Assembly: GCA_964625335.1 (NCBI GenBank)
Contig: CAZVBE010000021.1
Span: 1-35,797, forward strand
Direction: 5' to 3'
Length of the DNA stretch: 35,797 nt
DNA from: CAZGUG01 sp964625335
GTDB taxonomy: Bacteria; Bacillota; Clostridia; Ch29
Shown: positions 30,158-35,797 of the stretch, one piece after another
Layout: each line of letters opens with the position of its first letter
How positions within the stretch are numbered: position 1 is the stretch's first letter
The notes under the pieces: generated by a model
Database searches by the model: none
The model's input: only the letters and a program-made list of their open reading frames with translations
Told to the model about the DNA's origin: nothing
Position numbers and translations under genes: made by a program

Positions 30158-30502
30158 CTAGTCTTCCGTTTGTGTCCTGAGCAATTCCTTCGCCTGCTCT
30201 AATTTTTCCTTCGGAACAAACAGGTCCACCCCGCTGACCTTTCCGGTATATACCTTATGCAGTATTCCCATTCCCTTATACATTTTAATAACGGGAATAT
30301 CGGCCGATTCAAGCAGTCCCATCACAATATCCGCCTCTGTTTCATTGAAAAGATAGATAAAGTGCTCCCAATCTCCATCCTTTTCAATCTCCTCTGCCCC
30401 ATTAGGGTCTGCGGGATATTCGCTTACCAGGGTCTCGCCGCAATCGGAACAGATGTCGAAGCCTTCCCTGTATTCGGTCTTACATTTGGGACACCAAGGC
30501 AT
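30158..30502 (-). CDS. Zinc-ribbon protein with DUF2007-like domain
   Basis: A 114-residue soluble protein. An N-terminal zinc ribbon (WCPKC at 3-7, ICSDC at 17-21) is followed by a short linker and a domain beginning WEHFIYLFNETEADIVMGLL (about 45-64), which resembles the DUF2007/putative signal-transducing family, a small ferredoxin-like fold found in many bacteria. The C-terminus VSGVDLFVPKEKLEQAKELL fits the same family. It starts 33 nt after degV with GGAAGGAGG upstream, so the two are probably cotranscribed. No function is established. Confidence 0.8.
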   Translation of the reverse strand: MPWCPKCKTEYREGFDICSDCGETLVSEYPADPNGAEEIEKDGDWEHFIYLFNETEADIVMGLLESADIPVIKMYKGMGILHKVYTGKVSGVDLFVPKEKLEQAKELLRTQTED

Positions 30503-30535
30503 GCCGCTGCCTCCTTCCGGAAACGTTTTTCATCA

Positions 30536-31384
30536 TTACTCGGGACAAAAAACCACTCCTATCAAACCGGGACCGGTATGTACTCCCATTACAGGTCCTA
30601 TCTGTCCCGAAAACACTTCCACCGCGTTTATCTGCTCCCTGATTTTCGCCAAAAGGTCCCGGGCTTCGTCGGGGGCCGCTCCATGCATTACTGCCAGGCG
30701 TACCTTTTTATCGCCTATTGCTTTTTTCACCATATCCGCTACTTTGCCCAGTGAACCCCTGCGCCCCCTGGCCTTTGCAACGGTATAATATATACCCTGC
30801 TCATTAATTGAAATTATAGGCTTAATATCAAGCAAATCCCCGACAGTACCCTCCACCATGCCTATACGGCCGCCTTTTCTAAGGTATTCCAGGGTTTTTA
30901 AAACAAAGAAAACCTTTATTTCGTCCCTAAAGCCGTTTACCTTTTTCAGGACCTCATTAACGGGAAGGTTTTCGCTTATCATCTGTCCGGCTTTAATTAC
31001 CAAAAACCCCAGCCCCATGGAAAGGGCTTTGGAATCCACAACATGAAGCGAAATACCAAGCTGCGCAACCTTATCCTTTAAACCCTCCATCATGGATAAT
31101 GTCCCGCTCAAACCTCCGGATATATGTATCGCAAGCACGTCGGTATACCCTTTCGCCTTCAGCCCCTTAATAAGTTCAAGGGTATGCCCTGAAGAGGGCA
31201 GCGATGTCTTTGGGGTTTCCCGGGACATGGTCCGATAAACTTCATCCGGAGTGATTTCAACCCCGTCCCAATACTCTCTGTCCTTGTATACAACCCTCAG
31301 AGGTATAACATTTACGCAGTATTTTTTTATTATTTCCAATGGCAGGTCACAGGTACTGTCTGTCAGTAAAGCAATTTTGCTCAT
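30536..31384 (-). CDS. DegV-family fatty-acid-binding protein
   Basis: A 282-residue DegV/FakB-type protein. It begins KIALLTDSTCDLP, the fatty-acid carboxylate-binding signature, with PKTSLPSSG (about 59-67) and HISGGLSGT (about 88-96) forming the rest of the head-group site. FakB proteins present exogenous fatty acids to the FakA kinase; several DegV paralogues per genome are common and their lipid specificity varies. No fakA is nearby. A promoter with an internal palindrome lies directly upstream (31398-31425). It is first in a two-gene unit with the zinc-ribbon protein. Confidence 0.9.
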   Translation of the reverse strand: MSKIALLTDSTCDLPLEIIKKYCVNVIPLRVVYKDREYWDGVEITPDEVYRTMSRETPKTSLPSSGHTLELIKGLKAKGYTDVLAIHISGGLSGTLSMMEGLKDKVAQLGISLHVVDSKALSMGLGFLVIKAGQMISENLPVNEVLKKVNGFRDEIKVFFVLKTLEYLRKGGRIGMVEGTVGDLLDIKPIISINEQGIYYTVAKARGRRGSLGKVADMVKKAIGDKKVRLAVMHGAAPDEARDLLAKIREQINAVEVFSGQIGPVMGVHTGPGLIGVVFCPE

Positions 31385-31397
31385 TAATTAGCCCCCT

Positions 31398-31425
31398 ATT
31401 ATATTCGCAGTAAATTCCACTGCAA
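31398..31425 (-). promoter_or_regulatory. degV promoter with operator-like palindrome
   Basis: Minus-strand TTGCAG (31420-31425), 16-nt spacer, perfect TATAAT (31398-31403). The spacer and -35 region hold a 17-bp interrupted palindrome, GCAGT-N7-ACTGC (31407-31423), suitable for a dimeric repressor. Confidence 0.6.
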
Positions 31426-31540
31426 ATACTTATAATTAACCCGTCCGGCATATATAACCAAATACTACATGTTTCTATCAATATTGGCAAATCCCTTTAT
31501 TTTTTCGCTATGTAAGCGTAATTTACACTAGTATCCCTTT

Positions 31541-31569
31541 GCATATTATCCGCAATTTGTCCAATACTA
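31541..31569 (+). promoter_or_regulatory. Sigma-G-type promoter for sspH
   Basis: GCATA (31541-31545) matches the GNATA -35 of forespore sigma-G, and AATACTA (31563-31569) matches all but the first base of the CATNNTA -10, with a 17-nt spacer. The downstream gene encodes a spore protein, which agrees with forespore control. Confidence 0.6.
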
Positions 31570-31607
31570 TTACCTGGAAGCATTCATTTTTTCGGGGAGG
31601 TGCCATA

Positions 31608-31802
31608 ATGCAGGCCGAAAGAGCAGCAGAAATAATTAATTCACCCAATACCATAGAAGTTTTATACAACAGCATGCCCGTTTGGATTGACAGCGTTGAT
31701 GAAAGCAGGCAGACCGCCAGCATAAGGCTTATGGAAACGGGCAACAGAGTTGAGGTGCCGGTCCATGAGCTGGATGAAACGGGGGGGAAATACGGACTTT
31801 AG
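31608..31802 (+). CDS. sspH: Small acid-soluble spore protein, H type
   Basis: A 64-residue protein resembling SspH of Bacillus, a minor forespore SASP of uncertain role. It begins MQAERAAEIINSPNTIEVLY and contains PVWIDSVDESRQTASIRL, aligning well with the SspH pattern (QRAKEIVESP, then a valine/isoleucine strand and an EV-rich end). The start at 31608 has GGGGAGGTG 5 nt upstream; an in-frame ATG at 31539 has no such site. A sigma-G-like promoter lies 40-70 nt upstream. It is convergent with the ZIP gene, with only 8 nt between stop codons. Confidence 0.85.
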   Translation: MQAERAAEIINSPNTIEVLYNSMPVWIDSVDESRQTASIRLMETGNRVEVPVHELDETGGKYGL

Positions 31803-31810
31803 CAGCCGGA

Positions 31811-32539
31811 TTAATAGGCCTGAAGAAGTATGACAAATATGATGCCGGCAATCAGGGGAAATACCGTGCTATGATTTGTCAGCTTTCTGGATGAAGACGG
31901 TATAAGCTCGTCGGCGCATATGAAAATCATTAATCCCGCCGTTACGGCTATTAAAAACCCCAGGACTTCAAAGGTAATATTGCGGAAAATATAGTAGGCG
32001 GTTATGAAACCCAGCAGTATGGGAATAGCGGTGGATGAGGAAAGCAAAAAAGCCCTCATCCTGTTTTGCGTACAATGGTAATAGGGCGCTGCCGTGCATA
32101 TTCCCTCCGGAATATTATGAATGGCAATAGCAATGGCTATTACTATGCTTACTTTGGTGTCGGTAACCATGCCCAGGGCAAGGGCCATACCCTCGGGAAA
32201 ATTATGTAAAAATATTCCTAATATCAGGTAAACAGATGTCCTTTCCAGATTGTTCCCGTTTACATCCTCACAAAGGTCGGGATGAATATGGGGAATCAAC
32301 CGGTCAACTAAATGCATGCTAACAGAACCGACTATTAATCCCGCTATGCATATCAATTCGGAGGAAAGCTCAATGCTTTCGGGAATAAGCTCAAGAAAAG
32401 ATATGGCAAGCATAACTCCGGCGGCAAAGGACAGCATCATATACATAAATCCTTCGGAGGGCTTTCTCATCACGCCAATTAATGAACCCAACACCGGCGA
32501 TATGGTGGATAAAGCTACAATAAAAAAAATGGTGCCCAT
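31811..32539 (-). CDS. ZIP-family divalent metal transporter
   Basis: A 242-residue membrane protein with about eight hydrophobic helices. The metal-binding signatures HNFPEGMALALG and HNIPEGICTAAP lie in transmembrane helices 4 and 5, as in ZupT/ZIP transporters for Zn2+, Fe2+ or Mn2+. A His-containing loop (HLVDRLIPHIHPD) lies between helices 3 and 4. The frame opens at 32593, but ATG 32539 has AAAGGAG 8 nt upstream and starts right at the first helix. The promoter overlaps an AT-rich inverted repeat that resembles Fur-family operators, suggesting metal-responsive control. It is a single-gene unit; the metal cannot be told from sequence. Confidence 0.9.
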   Translation of the reverse strand: MGTIFFIVALSTISPVLGSLIGVMRKPSEGFMYMMLSFAAGVMLAISFLELIPESIELSSELICIAGLIVGSVSMHLVDRLIPHIHPDLCEDVNGNNLERTSVYLILGIFLHNFPEGMALALGMVTDTKVSIVIAIAIAIHNIPEGICTAAPYYHCTQNRMRAFLLSSSTAIPILLGFITAYYIFRNITFEVLGFLIAVTAGLMIFICADELIPSSSRKLTNHSTVFPLIAGIIFVILLQAY

Positions 32540-32573
32540 GTCAAATACTCCTTTGTAATATAATGTATAATTG

Positions 32574-32596
32574 ATAATGATATTTATTTTCATTAT
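32574..32596 (-). promoter_or_regulatory. Fur-family-like inverted repeat upstream of the ZIP gene
   Basis: ATAATGA (32574-32580) and TCATTAT (32590-32596) form a perfect 7-bp inverted repeat with a 9-bp spacer. The left half extended (TGATAATGAT) matches the Fur/Zur/PerR half-site pattern TGATAATNAT. The right arm overlaps the -10 region. The spacing is wider than in a standard 7-1-7 box, so the regulator is uncertain. Confidence 0.45.
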
Positions 32597-32597
32597 T

Positions 32598-32626
32598 ATA
32601 GTATATCAATAGGCGCAACTTGTCAA
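32598..32626 (-). promoter_or_regulatory. Promoter for the ZIP gene
   Basis: Perfect -35 TTGACA (32621-32626) on the minus strand. The -10 could be TACTAT (32598-32603, 17-nt spacer), TATACT (15-nt spacer) or TATAAT (20-nt spacer); the overlap of these boxes leaves the exact start open. Confidence 0.55.
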
Positions 32627-32635
32627 AGTCCAGAT

Positions 32636-32658
32636 TGCCTGTTTATAATACACAGGCA
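32636..32658 (-). terminator. Possible weak terminator after the MCP/solute-binding gene
   Basis: TGCCTGT (32636-32642) pairs with ACAGGCA (32652-32658) over a 9-nt loop, 15 nt after the stop codon. There is no U-tract, so termination may be inefficient or the hairpin may have another role. Confidence 0.3.
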
Positions 32659-32672
32659 GCAAAAACCACCCG

Positions 32673-35165
32673 TCAGCTCTGTCCTGCGCCCCGTTTGTCT
32701 ATCAGAATATCCTCGAGTTTAATAAGGCCGAGGCAGCCCATATTAAGGCCAAGCAAGCCCTGTCTGCCGGCAACCGCCCACTGTGGATGGATAAGGAATA
32801 TCCACGGTGCGTCGTCCACAATAAGCTTTTGTATTTCCTGATATAATTCCGCCCGTTTTCCGGGATGTACCATTCCCTGGGCAATCTCCATTTTCTCATT
32901 TACCCTCTGGTTGTTGTACCTGGTTCCGTTGGATACGTTTTCGGGATGGAAAAGGGGTCGCAGGAAATTGTCCGGGTCGCCGGTATCAGCCATCCAGCGG
33001 CTTATATACAGATCGCATTTTTCCAGATTTTCCAGCTTGAGCATATCCGCATGATAATACCGTTCCACGGTACATTGGATACCGACGTTGCTTAAATCTT
33101 CAATAATATATTCCCCTATCCGGTTAAACATTTTAACCAGTGCGGCATCCTCATCCTTCCTCAAATGAATCCTCAGTTTTTTGTTCAGGGAGTACCTTTG
33201 GAGTATACCTTTGGCCAAATCGGGATTATACGGGTATCCCTTAATGTCTTTGCCTGCCAAAATGCTAGGCGGTAAGGGGCCGACGGATTCCACCGCCATT
33301 CCGCCAAATATATCCTCTATAATCCTTTTTTTGTTGACCGCCATATTCATGGCTTTCCTGGCTTCTTTCTCTGTCACAATACTATTTGGGGAATTCAGGT
33401 TGAATCCGACAAAGTATGAACCGGAAATATTGCGGGATTTCATGCTGATGTTATTTTTATCCTTGACTTTGTTCATCAGCTCCTTATTATCCACAATAAT
33501 ATAATCATATCTGCCGCCAAGAAGTTCCGCAGCCGCATCCTTTGGCGCAATATGTACATGGAACCGGTCTACGTAGGGCTGCCCGTTGAAATGCTCCTTG
33601 AAAGCCTGCAGGATGCATTTAGATTCTTCAACCTCGGATATACTGTACGGGCCGCACCCTACTATATTTCCCTTTTCCATCTCCTGGCTGTCAATTATAC
33701 AACAAATATACTGGCCCAGATTTAATAAAAATCCGCTGTAGGAAAATTTGAGTTTAATGGATACACAGTAATCATCAACTGCCTTAATGCCTTTAACTTC
33801 CCGGGCCGCACCCTTCATGTACTCTTCGGCACCTTCCACATACAGGAGGCACCAGCTGTTGGGCGAATTTACGCTTGGGTTCAACAATCTTTCAAAGCTG
33901 TACTTAACGTCCCGGGCGGTTACTGCCCTGCCGCTGTGAAATTTCGCGCCCCTTCGCAGGTTAAATACCCAGGTTAAATTGTCGTCCTGCAAACTCCAGC
34001 TTTTCGCAATCCCGGGGGATACTTCGCCGTCATTACCTATGGATAAAAGGCCGCTGTGGATATTCTCAAGTACAAGCCCGGTAACAAAATCGCATGAAAG
34101 GTGCGGGTCAAAGGTGGCAATTTTGCTGGGAATGCAAGTATGCAAGGTCTCCTCCAGATACGGTTTGCCTTCAATTACCTGAAGCAGCCTTCCGGTAACG
34201 GATTGTAAATCCTTGGAAACATTATGAAGGGATAAAAGCGATGTCCTTGTATACTCGGTACTGGAGGAAGCCGTCTCAACCAGCGACAACAGCTTTTCAA
34301 AGGTTTGGCTCATATCATCAATTGACATAACGATGCTTTCAAGGTTTTGGGTTTGCTGGGATATGGCGGTGGAAATTTCTTCGGATATACTATTATTGCG
34401 CCCTATAGCATTTATTATGGTTTGGAATGTATCCTTTGTATTGTCGGCTATTTTTGTCCCTTCTTTAACCTTCCCAATGGTTTTGTCCATTGATGAATTG
34501 GTGTTGTGTATGTACTGGTTTATTTCTTCAACGGTTTTACTTATGTACTCTGTGGATTCAACGCTGTGCTGGGCCAGCTTTTTTACTTCCTGGGCCACCA
34601 CCGCAAAACCCCTGCCTGCTTCGCCTGCCCGCGCAGCTTCGATGGAGGCATTTAAGGACAACAGATTCGTGCTGTTTGCAATATCCTTTATCACGTTCAG
34701 CATTTCGTATATGCTGTCGGCTTTGGTGCTTAGGTTTTGAATAAACTGCTTGGTTTCCTCCACAGAGCTTTCTATCTCGTTCATGGCCCGGATGGAGTTT
34801 TTCACCGCTTCATTGCCCTGCTGGGCTGCTGCCGCGGTTTGTTCGGATATCTGCCTGGAATTATCGGTGTTGGCATACACCTCCTGGGCCAGGGCGGAAT
34901 AACTGCCCACCTCATCCGTAACCTTTTCTATGGTATTCATCTGAAATTCCACATATTTATTAATATCACCTATCATATCAATAAGACTGCCGGATATAAA
35001 GCCTGCCTCTTCTATTTTGTTGCTGATCCTGTTTACTATACATTCCTGGTTATGTTTCATCAGTGAAAGCCTTTGGTCGTTTGCGTCAGCGGCGGATTTC
35101 TGTGCCCTATCCGGCTGCTGCATCGCCACCGGGTTTTCCCTTACGGGGGCTTTTTTGAAAAACAT
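32673..35165 (-). CDS. Soluble MCP signalling domain fused to a family-5 solute-binding domain
   Basis: An intact 830-residue frame with two modules. Residues about 41-330 are a methyl-accepting chemotaxis-type coiled coil; the hairpin tip, NSTNLLSLNASIEAARAGEA (164-183) then GRGFAVVAQEVKKLA, keeps the residues that contact CheA and CheW. Residues about 335-820 are an SBP_bac_5 (oligopeptide/nickel/DppA-like) domain; PGIAKSWSLQDDNLTWVFNL (384-403), LRRGAKFHSG and TARDVKYSFERLLNP are its signature. No signal peptide, lipobox or transmembrane segment is seen, so both modules should be cytoplasmic. SgrR of E. coli is a precedent for a cytosolic solute-binding domain acting as a sensor. I infer a chemosensory receptor for an internal ligand. 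GGGAGGCG lies 7 nt before the ATG. Confidence 0.88.
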   Translation of the reverse strand: MFFKKAPVRENPVAMQQPDRAQKSAADANDQRLSLMKHNQECIVNRISNKIEEAGFISGSLIDMIGDINKYVEFQMNTIEKVTDEVGSYSALAQEVYANTDNSRQISEQTAAAAQQGNEAVKNSIRAMNEIESSVEETKQFIQNLSTKADSIYEMLNVIKDIANSTNLLSLNASIEAARAGEAGRGFAVVAQEVKKLAQHSVESTEYISKTVEEINQYIHNTNSSMDKTIGKVKEGTKIADNTKDTFQTIINAIGRNNSISEEISTAISQQTQNLESIVMSIDDMSQTFEKLLSLVETASSSTEYTRTSLLSLHNVSKDLQSVTGRLLQVIEGKPYLEETLHTCIPSKIATFDPHLSCDFVTGLVLENIHSGLLSIGNDGEVSPGIAKSWSLQDDNLTWVFNLRRGAKFHSGRAVTARDVKYSFERLLNPSVNSPNSWCLLYVEGAEEYMKGAAREVKGIKAVDDYCVSIKLKFSYSGFLLNLGQYICCIIDSQEMEKGNIVGCGPYSISEVEESKCILQAFKEHFNGQPYVDRFHVHIAPKDAAAELLGGRYDYIIVDNKELMNKVKDKNNISMKSRNISGSYFVGFNLNSPNSIVTEKEARKAMNMAVNKKRIIEDIFGGMAVESVGPLPPSILAGKDIKGYPYNPDLAKGILQRYSLNKKLRIHLRKDEDAALVKMFNRIGEYIIEDLSNVGIQCTVERYYHADMLKLENLEKCDLYISRWMADTGDPDNFLRPLFHPENVSNGTRYNNQRVNEKMEIAQGMVHPGKRAELYQEIQKLIVDDAPWIFLIHPQWAVAGRQGLLGLNMGCLGLIKLEDILIDKRGAGQS

Positions 35166-35286
35166 CCTGATACGCCTCCCTTATAATTTGAATAAGTAAA
35201 AAGGCCGTTTATACACAATATAGTATTTCTTTCATCATGTATGAATTTCCTTCATAAAAAACTATAATCCTACAAATTATTTTACA

Positions 35287-35353
35287 AATATCAAATTATG
35301 CCCCGGGCCTTTCGGCCTATTCCATGTCACCCCCTCCGAAGTAATTTGATATT
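35287..35353 (-). other. Structured inverted repeat in the leader of the MCP/solute-binding gene
   Basis: A perfect 12-bp inverted repeat, with arms at 35287-35298 and 35342-35353 (one arm reads ATATCAAATTA), encloses 43 nt. On the minus strand the loop contains GGCC-GAAA-GGCC (35306-35317), a GNRA-type tetraloop hairpin, and GGAGGGGGTGAC followed by ATG-GAA-TAG, a ribosome-binding-like site with a two-codon frame. It lies about 120 nt upstream of the start at 35165. I could not match it to a known riboswitch class. Confidence 0.5.
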
Positions 35354-35368
35354 AATCTCTGGAAGCGA

Positions 35369-35399
35369 AGAACCGGTGCCTTGGACAGACGCCGGTTCT
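35369..35399 (-). terminator. Hairpin after azlD, probable terminator
   Basis: AGAACCGGTG (35369-35378) pairs with CGCCGGTTCT (35390-35399), one G-U pair included, over an 11-nt loop, 8 nt past the azlD stop. Only TTCGCTTCC follows on the minus strand, so the U-tract is poor. Confidence 0.5.
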
Positions 35400-35407
35400 C
35401 TTATGGT

Positions 35408-35734
35408 TTAAAACAGCACCAGCCTGTTGAGGGCTATAATTACCCCCATTCCCAAAGCTATGGTGGCTAATACATTTCTGGTTTTATATGCGGTAACAGC
35501 GGCAACAATCCCCGCTAAAAGATAGCTGTTGCTAAAGGATATGTCAAGGTATCCCCGGGGCAGCAAAAGAGCCGGAACTATAAGAGCCGTCAGAAATGCC
35601 GTAGGAACATGCTTAAGCCATTTTTCCAGCCATCCGGGCATGCCGGTGCGGGCAAAGAGGACCTGGGAGCCAATACGGGTTATATAGGTGGCTACCGCCA
35701 TACCCAGTATAATTGAGATCAGTTTATAGTTCAT
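35408..35734 (-). CDS. azlD: AzlD-type branched-chain amino acid transport subunit
   Basis: A 108-residue membrane protein with three to four hydrophobic segments. ATYITRIGSQVLF (about 15-27), WLKHVPTAFLTALIVPALLL (39-58) and the final helix match AzlD, the small partner of AzlC in a branched-chain amino acid exporter. It starts with ATAAGG just before the ATG. A reading frame ending 5 nt upstream (stop at 35740-35742) is the likely place for azlC, most of which is beyond the right edge. It is the first complete gene at this edge and is separated from the MCP fusion by a hairpin. Confidence 0.88.
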   Translation of the reverse strand: MNYKLISIILGMAVATYITRIGSQVLFARTGMPGWLEKWLKHVPTAFLTALIVPALLLPRGYLDISFSNSYLLAGIVAAVTAYKTRNVLATIALGMGVIIALNRLVLF

Positions 35735-35739
35735 CCTTA

Positions 35740-35797
35740 TTACCCCTTGTATACTATGAGCAGCAACCGATTTGGACCAAAATTTCCAGTTCGGAGG
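35740..35797 (-). CDS. Possible 3' end of azlC (runs off right edge)
   Basis: A minus-strand frame ends with FGPNRLLLIVYKG and TAA at 35740-35742, 5 nt before azlD. About 18 codons are visible, too few to identify. AzlC is expected here only because azlC and azlD are normally adjacent. Confidence 0.3.
   Translation of the reverse strand, partial: LRTGNFGPNRLLLIVYKG

Noticed and set aside
31523..31744. A 73-codon minus-strand frame opposite sspH
   Set aside because: sspH has family similarity, a ribosome binding site and a promoter on the plus strand; the opposing frame has none of these.
35166..35240. Sigma-D (flagellar) promoter for the MCP fusion gene
   Set aside because: No TAAA with a GCCGATAA-type -10 at the right spacing was found in the leader, so membership in a motility regulon cannot be claimed.
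35287..35353. Assignment of the structured leader to a known riboswitch (c-di-GMP, preQ1, THF, fluoride, ZTP classes)
   Set aside because: None of the conserved core sequences of these classes could be aligned by eye, so it is reported only as an unclassified structure.
1..35797. CRISPR arrays, prophage genes, transposases or rRNA
   Set aside because: No regularly spaced repeats, phage structural or integrase frames, transposase motifs or rRNA segments were seen on either strand.

Overview
The window reads as chromosome from an anaerobic, spore-forming Clostridia (Firmicutes). It carries sporulation sigma factor SigH, an SspH-type spore protein, the CtsR/McsA/McsB/ClpC stress operon, a bacterial V/A-type ATPase, ThyX rather than ThyA, and strong AGGAGG-type ribosome binding sites. 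Almost everything is on the minus strand, so transcription mostly runs from high to low coordinates. No rRNA, CRISPR array, prophage or insertion sequence was seen; the assignment to Clostridia rests on gene content, not on a marker-gene comparison.

Region by region. 1-260: start of a tuf gene (EF-Tu), tRNA-Thr(GGT) and their promoter. 287-9786: sigH, rae1, rlmB, thyX, mrnC, cysS, gltX, ispF, ispD, a PIN-TRAM membrane protein (YacL type) and carD. This matches the Bacillus yacL-ispD-ispF-gltX-cysS-mrnC-rlmB-yacP-sigH block, with thyX inserted and no cysE. 9937-18510: a nine-gene V-type ATPase operon transcribed H-C-I-K-F-E-A-B-D. 18756-19151: one plus-strand gene of unknown function with its own promoter and terminator. 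19206-26220: disA, radA, clpC, mcsB, mcsA, ctsR, headed by a near-consensus CtsR operator. The V-ATPase operon and the unknown gene therefore sit inside the otherwise conserved ctsR-to-sigH block, between disA and carD-yacL.

26357-28739: a 63-codon gene and a divergent EF-G paralogue whose switch II and G4 motifs depart from the standard forms. 29004-30086: hisC (plus strand). 30158-31384: a two-gene unit, DegV lipid-binding protein plus a zinc-ribbon/DUF2007 protein. 31608-31802: sspH with a sigma-G-type promoter. 31811-32539: a ZIP metal transporter with a Fur-family-like operator over its promoter. 32673-35165: the most unusual gene, a soluble chemoreceptor signalling domain fused to a family-5 oligopeptide-type solute-binding domain with no signal peptide or membrane segment. 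35408-35734: azlD, a branched-chain amino acid exporter subunit, whose partner azlC is expected just past the right edge.

Functional themes are translation and RNA maturation, protein quality control and DNA-integrity signalling (ClpC/McsB, RadA, DisA c-di-AMP), ion-coupled energy conversion, and entry into sporulation. The strongest candidate for something not routinely described is the MCP/solute-binding fusion together with the structured inverted repeat upstream of it. No stretch over 300 bases lacks a gene; the larger gaps (6513-6713, 18511-18755, 28740-29003, 31385-31607, 35166-35407) are covered by the sites below, except 28740-29003, where only ribosome binding sites and AT-rich sequence without a convincing promoter were found.
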